A stretch of DNA of 64,000 nt from Poriferisodalis sp965116245 (GTDB lineage: Bacteria; Actinomycetota; Acidimicrobiia; Acidimicrobiales; Poriferisodalaceae). The stretch spans positions 2,108,001-2,172,000 of the forward strand of contig OZ220497.1 in NCBI GenBank assembly GCA_965116245.1, read 5' to 3'. Position 1 is the stretch's first letter; every line of letters starts with the position of its first letter. Positions 36,083-44,318 of the stretch are shown in pieces. The notes beneath the pieces are model-generated. The model saw only the letters and a list, made by a program, of their open reading frames with translations. It ran no database searches and was not told the origin of the DNA. A program made the translations under genes and the position numbers.

Positions 36083-37057
36083 ATGGGCATGAAGGGCTTC
36101 GGATCCGAGTTCACGGACCCCCGCGACTACATCTTGCGCGTCACGCAAACCATCTGGGAAGGCCGCGGAGTGGACCAACTCCATCGCTTCTATGCCGACG
36201 ACGTGGTCGTACGGTCACCCGCGGGCGTTGTCGTGGGCAATCAGTCGGTTATGGCCGCCACGTTGGCCACGCTCGCCGAGTTCGGGGATCGCCAGCTACT
36301 CGGTGAGGATGTGATTTGGTGCGACGATGGCGACGACGGCTTCTTGTCGTCGCACCGGATTTTGTCAACCGCTACTCATCTTGGCGATGGCATCTACGGC
36401 ACTGCCACCAACAGGCGCTTGCGATACCGGATCATTGCGGACTGCGCAGCCAGGAACGATCAGATCTACGACGAATGGCTCATCAGGGATCAAGGTGCGA
36501 TCGTACGCATGCTCGCAGTTGAGCCCAAGACTTTCGCTGCCGATCAAATCGGGGCCGAGGGCGGTCCCAGCGAGGCGGCTCAGCCCTATAGCCCAGAAGC
36601 TGACCTCGCAGGTCGCTACCTGGGCTCCGGGAATGCAGACCCGACTGGTGTTCGCTACGCGCAGATGTATGACCGGATCATGTCGGGAGACCTGGCTGCC
36701 ATTCGCACCGAGTACGACCGCGCCGTGCAGCTTGAGTTGCCAGGAGGCGTGACAGACCATGGATGGAACGGGGCAGACGGCTTTTGGTTGGGCTTGCGGT
36801 CATCGTTTCCGTCGGCACGCTTCATGGTGCATCACCGGGTTGGACGCCGAGACCCAGACCGACCGCCGCGTGCCGCAATTCGTTGGTCGCTTGATGGAGT
36901 GCATGAGGGCTGGGGCCGCTTCGGCGCCCCTAGCGGCGCGAGTGTCCACTTGATGGGAATTAGCCACTGCGAGTACGGCCCAGACGGGCTGCAACGTGAG
37001 TGGGTGCTGTTTGACGACACGGCTGTGTGGAAGCAGATTCTGCTGCAGACAGGATGA
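36083..37057 (+). CDS. Two-domain NTF2/SnoaL-like protein (paralogue 1)
   Basis: 324 residues. The first half (YILRVTQTIWEGRGVDQLHRFYADDVVVRSPAG) has the helix-then-strand pattern of the cone-shaped NTF2/SnoaL fold, as does the second (YAQMYDRIMSGDLAAIRTEYDRAVQLELPG). The end, LQREWVLFDDTAVWKQIL, matches the ends of the proteins at 43217 and 45515. SnoaL-like folds act as polyketide cyclases, epoxide hydrolases, isomerases or binding proteins; the function here is unknown. It sits between a sulfatase and the LacI regulator. ATG 36083 and ATG 36089 are both possible. Confidence 0.7.
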   Translation: MGMKGFGSEFTDPRDYILRVTQTIWEGRGVDQLHRFYADDVVVRSPAGVVVGNQSVMAATLATLAEFGDRQLLGEDVIWCDDGDDGFLSSHRILSTATHLGDGIYGTATNRRLRYRIIADCAARNDQIYDEWLIRDQGAIVRMLAVEPKTFAADQIGAEGGPSEAAQPYSPEADLAGRYLGSGNADPTGVRYAQMYDRIMSGDLAAIRTEYDRAVQLELPGGVTDHGWNGADGFWLGLRSSFPSARFMVHHRVGRRDPDRPPRAAIRWSLDGVHEGWGRFGAPSGASVHLMGISHCEYGPDGLQREWVLFDDTAVWKQILLQTG

Positions 37058-37223
37058 TTCTGGGCAACGTTGGGCGCGCTTGAGGCGCGTCAGTTTTGAA
37101 GCAGTGATAGGCAGTGGTTGAGGCCGCTGCTTGCGTCTTCACCCACGGTTGTTCGTCGGTTCTTTACAGTTTCGTGGCGAATGGGCTGCCTCTACGTTGC
37201 CCCAATGACTACGTATACATAGG
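37058..37223. promoter_or_regulatory. Region upstream of LacI-family regulator
   Basis: A 166-base gap. ACGTATACAT at about 37211-37220 contains TACGTA and GTATAC dyads and a TATACAT that resembles a -10 box only a few bases before the start codon, which would give a nearly leaderless mRNA or a start at GTG 37233. Confidence 0.3.
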
Positions 37224-38252
37224 ATGCGATCCGTGAGCGGGGACCCTGCGGCGCCTGCTGCTGTCACACGTCCCGCTACCTCGACTGACGTAGCAGTCGA
37301 AGCGGGCGTCTCCCAGGCCACCGTCGCGCGCACCTTTTCGGCTCCACATCTCGTATCTGAGGCGACCCGCCTGCGAGTCAAACATGCAGCCACCAAGCTC
37401 GGATATGCGCCAAACGCGTTCGCTCGGGGGCTCAAATCCCAGCAGAGCAACGTTGTGGGTGCGGTCGTGCCCGCCTATGGCGAGTACTGGCAGAACGTGC
37501 TGTCGGCGGTAACACGCGAACTAGCGGCGCGCGAACGCCAGCTTCTGCTGTTCAGCTTCACTGAGCCGAGCGAGGTGGACGATGTGCTCAACATCGTCCG
37601 CCAGTATCGAGTCAGCGGACTCCTGCTGGCATCGGCCAGCATTAGACCCGACCAGCTCAGCGCGATGCGTGGCCAATCCAGCTCAACGGTGGCATTCAAC
37701 CAACCCGCAGCCGCTGGACTGGTGTCGTCGGTTTCGGTGGACAACGAGGCTGGCGGTCGGCTGTTGGCTTCCCACTTGGTGGACCAGGGCTGTCGCACCG
37801 CGTTGTTTGTGGGCGGCGTATCGGAGGCTTCAACCGATCAGGCTCGATATCTGGGGGCGGCACGCGAAATGGGCGAACACGGTGTCGCTCTGCCCTACAT
37901 CGAAGCTGGCGCGTTCAGCTACAACGCTGGCTACGCCTGCGCTGAGCGTATTGCCCGCCTCGCGCCCGATGCGGTGATGGTGGGCAGTGACGAGGTCGCC
38001 TTTGGCGTAATTGACGGATTGGAGTCGCGCGGTATCCAGGTCGGTGAAGACATCGCTGTCACCGGATTCGACGGACTACCGCAGGCGTCATGGGCTGGCA
38101 TTGACTTGACGACGCTCGTTCAGCCAACCGAGCTGCTCGCCCGTCATGCCGCCGAAATGCTGACCGCCTCAGCGTCGCCGAATCAGCCGAGCGATGTAGT
38201 CGTTCACGGTGACCTTCGCATCGGTAGAACCACCAAGCGAGCAGACCGATGA
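37224..38252 (+). CDS. LacI-family transcriptional regulator
   Basis: 342 residues. The N-terminal LacI helix-turn-helix is in TSTDVAVEAGVSQATVARTF followed by a hinge-like LGYAPNAFARGLKS. The sugar-binding periplasmic-protein-like core is marked by VVGAVVPAYGEYWQNVLSAV, VSVDNEAGGRLLASHLVDQG and the C-terminal IAVTGFDGLPQASWAGIDLTT. It should repress the downstream bicupin/ABC importer genes and respond to the imported solute or a product. Its stop overlaps the bicupin start (ATGA at 38249-38252), so it is the first gene of that operon. Ligand unknown. Confidence 0.94.
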   Translation: MRSVSGDPAAPAAVTRPATSTDVAVEAGVSQATVARTFSAPHLVSEATRLRVKHAATKLGYAPNAFARGLKSQQSNVVGAVVPAYGEYWQNVLSAVTRELAARERQLLLFSFTEPSEVDDVLNIVRQYRVSGLLLASASIRPDQLSAMRGQSSSTVAFNQPAAAGLVSSVSVDNEAGGRLLASHLVDQGCRTALFVGGVSEASTDQARYLGAAREMGEHGVALPYIEAGAFSYNAGYACAERIARLAPDAVMVGSDEVAFGVIDGLESRGIQVGEDIAVTGFDGLPQASWAGIDLTTLVQPTELLARHAAEMLTASASPNQPSDVVVHGDLRIGRTTKRADR

Positions 38253-39409
38253 AGCGCCCTGGCAATGACTACGGGAATCACGCTGCAGGTCATTCGGCGT
38301 CGAAGGCGGTTGAGTTCGCTGGGCGTGTACTTGAACCCAAGGACTTTGTGGCCGACACCCAAGCATTCGTGGACGTTCACATCCCACGCTCTGCAGGTAA
38401 GGCCAGCTACTCCTTTGTAGGGCCAGGCGTTTCGCAGAACGCCAATCAACATGTCAGCATTGCGGAGCCACACGGGTTCAACGTGGGCGCCGCCACTATG
38501 CCCCACGGCATCTACAACAACTCACACCTGCACTACACACCCGAGGTCTTCATCTGCACACGGGGGAGCTGGCGTATTGATGTTGGCCTCGAGCGCCAGC
38601 AGTCCGTCCCTCTGACACCCAACTCTGTCTTTTCGGCACCCACCTGGGTTTTTCGCGGCTTCGAGAACACTGGCCCCGACGATGGGTTTTTGTTCGTTGT
38701 GCTTGGCGGGGACGACACCGGCGGCATCCTCTGGGCGCCGAGCGTGCTGCGCGAGGCAGCAGAGACCGGCATGTACCTGGGCCGCGACAACGTGTTGATC
38801 GATGCCCGCAATGGCAGCGCTCCGGCCGAACGGATTGAACCGCTGAGCGACAGCAAACTGGCTGATGTCGATAGCTACAGCGATGCGGAGTTGGACCAGC
38901 GCCTCGTATCGGCCGATCAGCGTCAGTGGTCCAAGACAGCGCTGCTGTCAAGCATCTTGGGGCCTCAACACGCAGTTGAACTAGCGCCGGTCATCGGTTT
39001 CGGACTCTCCCAAGACCGACGCACTCGACCTCCGATCTGCACACCCCACGGCTTCGGGTTGGAATGGCTGCGTGCGTCTCCGGGGGCGTCCACGGGCTTG
39101 CACCGCCACAGCGACAGCCAAGTAGTGCTCATGATTGAAGGCGACTGGGAGGTCGCGCTCAATGAGCCAACCCAAGAAGTCTCAGAGCGTCCCGCTACGG
39201 GTTCGCTCGCATCCATCCCCGCAAACGCATGGCGCGATCTTCGCAACGTAGGCACGACAGTTGCACAAGCAATTGTCGTGACCGGCGGCGACGGTCCGAG
39301 CAGGATCGAATGGTCCAGCTCTGTGCTCGCCGATGCCACAAATGCGGGATTCGGTCTCGACGCAGCCGGCTATGTCGCGCCGCTCGAGTTACTGGGGGCC
39401 AGGTCGTGA
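38249..39409 (+). CDS. Bicupin-domain protein
   Basis: 386 residues with two cupin barrels. The first has NNSHLHYTPEVFICTRGSWRI (His-x-His and Glu, then the G of motif 1, ~93-113); the second has STGLHRHSDSQVVLMIEGDW (~281-300) and a later Asn/Pro-rich SIPANAWRDLRNVG motif 2. Metal-binding His and Glu are retained in both, so an oxygenase, isomerase or lyase activity is possible, resembling gentisate dioxygenase-like or polyketide-modifying bicupins only in fold. It is coupled to the LacI gene upstream and lies 44 bases before the solute-binding protein, so it belongs to the solute's catabolism. Confidence 0.82.
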   Translation: MKRPGNDYGNHAAGHSASKAVEFAGRVLEPKDFVADTQAFVDVHIPRSAGKASYSFVGPGVSQNANQHVSIAEPHGFNVGAATMPHGIYNNSHLHYTPEVFICTRGSWRIDVGLERQQSVPLTPNSVFSAPTWVFRGFENTGPDDGFLFVVLGGDDTGGILWAPSVLREAAETGMYLGRDNVLIDARNGSAPAERIEPLSDSKLADVDSYSDAELDQRLVSADQRQWSKTALLSSILGPQHAVELAPVIGFGLSQDRRTRPPICTPHGFGLEWLRASPGASTGLHRHSDSQVVLMIEGDWEVALNEPTQEVSERPATGSLASIPANAWRDLRNVGTTVAQAIVVTGGDGPSRIEWSSSVLADATNAGFGLDAAGYVAPLELLGARS

Positions 39410-39453
39410 ACGCCCTTCCCCCATTCCATACACATCACCTGAGAGGGATACCT

Positions 39454-40998
39454 ATGAAAACAACAAATCCGAAGACGTGGCGGCTACTGGCCTTGGTCTT
39501 CGCCTTCGCGCTGTTTGCCGCTGCCTGCGGTAGCGACGATGACGCCGACGACAGCACCGACGCTGGCGCTGCGACGCAGACTGACTCAACAATGGCCGAA
39601 GACGACGCGGACCATTCCGACGACGATCACTCCGACGAGGAAATGGGCGATGGCGACCATGAAGACGGCGACGACCATGACCATGAAGATGGCGATGACC
39701 ATGACCATGAAGACATGGACGACGCCGACCATTCCGAGGATGACATGGATCAATCCGGCGAGGAAGAGATGATGGCCGAGTTGATCTCCGACGAGTGCCC
39801 GATTCCGAACCCGGCCGAGGTTATTGAGATCGACGCCATCGGTTGGGAGTTCCCGATCATCACCCAGTACGCCGAGGAGCTTGAAGAATGCGAGGAAGGC
39901 AACTATCGGTTCAATCTGCAGTTCCTCGACAGCGTTGAGGCTCGTAGTGCCATGACGGCCGACGCCGCCACCGGCTCGCCCACATTTGAGCTGTATCAGG
40001 GTTCCAATGCATTCATCGGTGAGCTAGCCAATCAAGGCTTCCTCATGCCACTCAACGACCTAGTTGACAAGTACCGCGAACAGTTTGAGTTGGATGCGAT
40101 AGACGACGCGTTCTGGCGCATGGCGTCAATCGGCGATCAGATCTACGCGTTGCCGATGGTTTCAAACACCATGCACGTCTTCTACAACAAGCCAGCGATG
40201 GAAGAGCTAGGCCTGTCTGTGCCGACCAGCTTCGATGAGGCCTTCGAGACGTGTCGCGCAGTCATCGACTCCGGTTACGACATCGGTTTCTTGTTCATGC
40301 TCTCGGCTGGCTGGGCATGGCAGATTGAGTTCGACTCGGTGCTCGGTGCGTTGGGTGGCACCCCTATCGACCCGCAAACGGGCGCACCTATGTTCAATAG
40401 CCCAGAAGGTGTGGAAGCCGCCACGATCCTCAAGCGCATGGTGGACGAGTGCGCGCCCAACGTCGCAGGTTCCTACAGCACCGACGACGTGCAAGCCGCC
40501 TTCCAGACTCGTGAAGCAATCTTGGGTCACACGTGGGCATCAAGAGCAGCGGGCATGGACGATCCCGAGGCGTCCACCGTTGTGGGCGACATTGAGTTCG
40601 CGCCAGCGCTGAGCACCGGCGGCAACATCTTGGCTGCCCCTGCATACATTGACGGCTGGGGGATTCCAACGGGCACGCCAGCCGACAAGGTTGAGGCGAT
40701 CTTCCTGGCAATGCTGGCAGCCACCGACTTGGAGAGCATGCAGACCGCGGCCGAGTTCGGCTTGGTAACCCGTGCTGGCGTGAGCCACCCCAACGGTCCG
40801 CGTGATGCCGAGGCTGCCGCGGCCAGCCTGGTCAATGGTCGCGGCGCCGACCTCACCCATCCAGCCGCCGGTATTGCCAGAGCCAAGTTGGGGGAGGCCC
40901 TCATCACGATTCTGGACGGCACATCTATTGAAGATGCGCTCGCCGCTGCCGAGGCCGCCTATTTGGCCGAAGCTGGCGATCAAGGACTGCTCAACTAG
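39454..40998 (+). CDS. CUT1-type ABC substrate-binding lipoprotein with acidic His/Asp-rich linker
   Basis: 514 residues from ATG 39454, preceded by a GAGAGGG site. A lipoprotein signal (WRLLALVFAFALFAAAC) is followed by an ~85-residue linker made almost only of Asp, Glu, His, Met and Ser with repeated DGDDHDHE units. The binding domain starts near PAEVIEIDAIGWEFPIITQY and has QIYALPMVSNTMHVFYNKPA and MEELGLSVPTSFDEAFETC, typical of extracellular solute-binding family 1. It should bring the substrate to the two permeases at 41254 and 42122. The frame extends upstream to 39229, inside the bicupin, without signal features. Confidence 0.92.
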   Translation: MKTTNPKTWRLLALVFAFALFAAACGSDDDADDSTDAGAATQTDSTMAEDDADHSDDDHSDEEMGDGDHEDGDDHDHEDGDDHDHEDMDDADHSEDDMDQSGEEEMMAELISDECPIPNPAEVIEIDAIGWEFPIITQYAEELEECEEGNYRFNLQFLDSVEARSAMTADAATGSPTFELYQGSNAFIGELANQGFLMPLNDLVDKYREQFELDAIDDAFWRMASIGDQIYALPMVSNTMHVFYNKPAMEELGLSVPTSFDEAFETCRAVIDSGYDIGFLFMLSAGWAWQIEFDSVLGALGGTPIDPQTGAPMFNSPEGVEAATILKRMVDECAPNVAGSYSTDDVQAAFQTREAILGHTWASRAAGMDDPEASTVVGDIEFAPALSTGGNILAAPAYIDGWGIPTGTPADKVEAIFLAMLAATDLESMQTAAEFGLVTRAGVSHPNGPRDAEAAAASLVNGRGADLTHPAAGIARAKLGEALITILDGTSIEDALAAAEAAYLAEAGDQGLLN

Positions 40999-41253
40999 GC
41001 CGGAGCGCTGCAAGGTACCAAGTCCCTCGGAGTCTTCCGGTTCCCTCTAAGTCCTCCGGGGCGATGCTGCAGCGACACCGCGTGATGGTGTCGCTACAGC
41101 ATCGCCCCAGCGGAGGCGGGAACTAGAGCGGGGACCGGGAACCACAGATAGCGCAAAGACTGTGCCTGAAGCGGTTGGCGACTCGCAGGCGCGGAGTGTG
41201 CTGCGGCGGGGTGCAGTGAGGGGCATGGCGAGATGAGCCAAAGGGGGACGTGA
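40999..41253. other. Intercistronic gap between binding protein and permease
   Basis: 255 bases. It contains the long hairpin described separately and then a G/C-rich stretch with no gene. The rest shows only short repeats of CCTC/TCCGG type. Confidence 0.5.
41054..41115 (+). terminator. Long intercistronic hairpin (partial terminator or mRNA stabiliser)
   Basis: GGGGCGATGCTG-C-AGCGACACC (41058-41079) pairs with GGTGTCGCT-A-CAGCATCGCCCC (41087-41108): 21 base pairs, one C-A mismatch, and a 7-base loop. CTCC (41054-41057) and GGAG (41112-41115) can extend it. No U-tract follows, so it may reduce read-through or protect the upstream mRNA, giving more binding protein than permease. Confidence 0.75.
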
Positions 41254-42120
41254 GTGGAACGCAAGACGTTCTGGTTCTTCACTATTCCCAGTGCCGCTGT
41301 AATGACGGTGCTCATGGTCGTGCCGTTAGTCACGACCGTGTGGCTGGGTTTCCATCGCTTGTTGTTACGCGACCTGAAAAATCCCAGTTGGATAGGTCTG
41401 CAGAACTATCGAGACATCCTTACGGACCCAGAGTTCTGGGCAGCGTTCCGCTGGACGATGCTGTTCGTCGTCATCGTGGTGCCAATACAGATGGGCTTGG
41501 GGCTTGCGACAGCGCTCATGTTGGATCGAGTCGTTCGAGGACGCAGTATCTACGTGGCGGCGCTGCTCACTCCGTTCATCGTGACCCCTGTGGTTGGGTC
41601 GCTGGTGTACAAGGACCTGTTCGATCGCGGTGGCCTGATCGCGTGGCTTTGGGAGCTGGTCTTCAATGGCCCCTTTCAGATCACTTCAGGCAACGTTCGC
41701 TATCTCATCGTGATCCAAGCGGTGTGGGCAGTCATGCCTTTTGCAATGATCACGTTCTTCGCAGGCTTACAGACTCTGCCGAGCGATCGGCTGGAAGCGG
41801 CGGCCATTGACGGCGCCGGTTTCTGGCGCAACCTGTGGCACGTGATCTTGCCGCATCTGCGGACGCTCGTCGTGTTCGTTGGGCTGATCTCGGTAATGGA
41901 TATGTACCGGATTTACGACCAAGTATTTGTCTGGACTGGGAACCGCTTCACCGACGCGCACACATTGCAGGTGTACAACGTGCGCGTTGCGACCGCGTTT
42001 GACATTGGTCGTGTCGGCAAGGGCAACGCGATGGCAGTGCTGACCGTCATTGGAATCTTGGTTGTGCTGATTCCGTTCCTCTACCGGTCCTACAAGGACC
42101 AGATTTCCGAGCGCACCTGA
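41254..42120 (+). CDS. ABC sugar-type permease, MalF/UgpA-like
   Basis: 288 residues from GTG 41254. Six membrane segments start with FFTIPSAAVMTVLMVVPLVTTVWLGF. The EAA loop is SDRLEAAAIDGAGFWRNLWHVILPHLR, read over ~177-203, for contact with the ATPase at 44319. It is the first permease of a CUT1-type importer. The second permease begins one base after its stop. Substrate likely a sugar or polyol-like compound by family, but unproven. Confidence 0.94.
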   Translation: MERKTFWFFTIPSAAVMTVLMVVPLVTTVWLGFHRLLLRDLKNPSWIGLQNYRDILTDPEFWAAFRWTMLFVVIVVPIQMGLGLATALMLDRVVRGRSIYVAALLTPFIVTPVVGSLVYKDLFDRGGLIAWLWELVFNGPFQITSGNVRYLIVIQAVWAVMPFAMITFFAGLQTLPSDRLEAAAIDGAGFWRNLWHVILPHLRTLVVFVGLISVMDMYRIYDQVFVWTGNRFTDAHTLQVYNVRVATAFDIGRVGKGNAMAVLTVIGILVVLIPFLYRSYKDQISERT

Positions 42121-42121
42121 T

Positions 42122-43213
42122 ATGCGCGGCGAAGTCACTGCCCCGCGACGTGTAGCGCGCCGCGTGCCCCTGCACGTCACGCTCGTTGTGTTGTGCATCT
42201 GGTCGGTGCTGCCGTTCTTTTGGACTGTGCAGACCTCGGTCAAGTTCACGCGCGATGTGTTGTCGCGCGAACCCGTGCTGTGGGGCTACGAAACCACCGC
42301 CAACGCTTACCGTGCGTTCTGGCTAGGTGATGACGACATCAACATGTGGGGTGTATTGGCCTACATAGTTGCCGCAGCGCTGATTGCGACACTGCTTGCA
42401 ATCGTCGGCAAGCGGATGCGTCACGGCTGGCCGTGGTATTGCGGTGCTGGCGCGGTGTTGCTGGCGGCGATTTGGCGCTTTCCAAAGATCTGGGAAACCA
42501 ACGACGAGTACGACTTTTTGGTGAACAGCATCGTTGTCACGATCTTGACCATGTTGATCTCGCTCTCGATTGGGTTGTTGGCTGGCTACGGCCTGGCCCG
42601 CTTCACTGGCATCTCAGGAGCTGTGATTCTGATAGTGGCTTTGGGCTTTCGGGCATTGCCTCGCAGTGCGTTCGTGCTGCCGTACTTCTTCGGTGCGACC
42701 TGGATTGACGACTGGCTTGAGAGCAGCGGGGTTGGCACCTTCGACTTTCCGTTTATTGATGTGCCGTTCATTGACCAACTGCAGTTGTTGGACACCAGAC
42801 TTGTGCTGGTTCTCGCACTCGTTGCGGTGAATCAACCGTTCACCATATGGATGTTTCGTAGTTTCTTTATGGATGTCCCCAAAGAGCTAGAAGAAGCCGC
42901 CATGATGGACGGCGCTACTCGCCTGCAGGCGTTTCGCAAGGTGATAATTCCGGTGATGTGGCCTGCCATCATCGCCACGGGACTGTTCACCATGTTGCTG
43001 GCTTACAACGAGTTTCTCTTCGTGCGCGTGCTGGCTCCTACCGAATGGACGCTGCCGGTGGCCATCGTTTCGCTGACCGGCGGTGAGAGCAGTCGCACGA
43101 TCACAGAAGCGGCAGCCGCGTCTGTTTCGATCACGCTGCCAATTGTGATCGTCATCATATTGTTCCAAAAGCACTTAGTGAAGGGCCTTGGAGCTGGCGC
43201 GGTGAAAGGTTGA
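42122..43213 (+). CDS. ABC sugar-type permease, MalG/UgpE-like, with extra membrane insertion
   Basis: 363 residues, about 80 longer than the usual MalG-type permease. Canonical parts: VVLCIWSVLPFFWTVQTSVK at the N-terminus, SIGLLAGYGLARFTG, and the EAA loop ELEEAAMMDGATRLQAFRKV. Between the first membrane helix and the NSIVVTILTMLISLSIG helix lies an insertion with two more hydrophobic segments (YIVAAALIATLLAIVG and YCGAGAVLLAAIW, ~80-120), predicting extra helices. Works with the MalF-like partner and the ATPase at 44319. Confidence 0.92.
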   Translation: MRGEVTAPRRVARRVPLHVTLVVLCIWSVLPFFWTVQTSVKFTRDVLSREPVLWGYETTANAYRAFWLGDDDINMWGVLAYIVAAALIATLLAIVGKRMRHGWPWYCGAGAVLLAAIWRFPKIWETNDEYDFLVNSIVVTILTMLISLSIGLLAGYGLARFTGISGAVILIVALGFRALPRSAFVLPYFFGATWIDDWLESSGVGTFDFPFIDVPFIDQLQLLDTRLVLVLALVAVNQPFTIWMFRSFFMDVPKELEEAAMMDGATRLQAFRKVIIPVMWPAIIATGLFTMLLAYNEFLFVRVLAPTEWTLPVAIVSLTGGESSRTITEAAAASVSITLPIVIVIILFQKHLVKGLGAGAVKG

Positions 43214-43216
43214 TCG

Positions 43217-44281
43217 ATGAGTGAACATCTTCAGCGCGCGAAGTCAGTCGTTTTGGACTATCACCGCGAACTCGACGCGGCGCTGGCCCAGGTACCCATA
43301 TCGGGCGACGAGTCCACAAACGACATTGTCGATGCGCTAGCGGCAAACCTAAGCGAAGATCACTTCTGGCGCGGGATGCATCCCTTCTATGAGCAGCACG
43401 GTATTTGTGCGCTAGCTGAGGTGTTCTGGGAGCCGTTGCGTGCTGCGATGGCACCGCTACAGCGGCGCGTTGATGTGTTCTTGGCTGGCGACAACGATGC
43501 CGATGGAGGCGCCACGACATGGGTGTGTTCCATGGGTCACTTCCTCGGATTGTTTGACAACCCCTGGCTTGACATTCCGCCGACGCGTCGCGCCAGCGCA
43601 ATTCGCTATGTGGAGTTCAGCCGAGTGGACGGCGACCGCATCGGTGAATCGGCGCTCTTCTTGGATTTGATCGCGGTCATGCGTCAAGCAGGGCAATACC
43701 CACTTCCGCCCACTACTGGACAGCCCGGCATCTACTTCGGTCCCCGCACGGCGGACGGTGTGTTGCACGAGCCACAAGACCCGCACGAGTCCGCAGCCAC
43801 ACTGGAACTGACCTGGCGTATGGCCGGGGACCTTGACGAAGCAAATCGCATTGCGCGTGAACAAGGCTCTGATCGCATGCCGCGCGAAGTGTTAGCGCGC
43901 TGCTGGCACTCCGACATGCTGTGGATTGGGCCTGATGGCATCGGATCGTCCTACACCATTGATCGCTACCAGCAGCAGCACTCCTACCCGTTCCGCTTCG
44001 GTCTCGGCGACAAGGAGTTCCACGGCCACGTCGCCCGGATCGCTGAAGGCAAGTACGCAGCTTGGTTCGGCTGGGCCAACGTCACCAACCGGCCGCGCGG
44101 CGGCTACCTGGGGTTACCAGCTAGTGGCCCGGCAGAGATGCGCGTTGTGGACGTCTATCGGCGCGAGGGAGACAAGCTGGCGGATAACTGGGTGTTTATT
44201 GACTTGCTGCACTGGCTCTCTCAACAGGGCCTGCAGCCACTGGCACGGATGCGCCAGCTCATGGGAATCGAAGATTTATGA
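43217..44281 (+). CDS. Two-domain NTF2/SnoaL-like protein (paralogue 2)
   Basis: 354 residues. The N-terminal half contains FYEQHGICALAEVFWEPLRAA and WVCSMGHFLGLFDNPWLDIPP; the C-terminal half has REVLARCWHSDMLWIGPDG, IGSSYTIDRYQQQHSYPFRF and ends DNWVFIDLLHWLSQQGLQPL. The same order is found in the protein at 45515, so the two are clear paralogues. Conserved Trp-His and Trp-x-Gly-Pro positions could line a pocket. The gene lies three bases after the permease and before the ATPase, inside the importer operon. Substrate modification (cyclisation, isomerisation, hydrolysis) or binding is plausible; function unknown. Confidence 0.75.
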   Translation: MSEHLQRAKSVVLDYHRELDAALAQVPISGDESTNDIVDALAANLSEDHFWRGMHPFYEQHGICALAEVFWEPLRAAMAPLQRRVDVFLAGDNDADGGATTWVCSMGHFLGLFDNPWLDIPPTRRASAIRYVEFSRVDGDRIGESALFLDLIAVMRQAGQYPLPPTTGQPGIYFGPRTADGVLHEPQDPHESAATLELTWRMAGDLDEANRIAREQGSDRMPREVLARCWHSDMLWIGPDGIGSSYTIDRYQQQHSYPFRFGLGDKEFHGHVARIAEGKYAAWFGWANVTNRPRGGYLGLPASGPAEMRVVDVYRREGDKLADNWVFIDLLHWLSQQGLQPLARMRQLMGIEDL

Positions 44282-44318
44282 TGGCCAATCTTGCTAACCC
44301 GCCGACAGGGAGCCGCAC

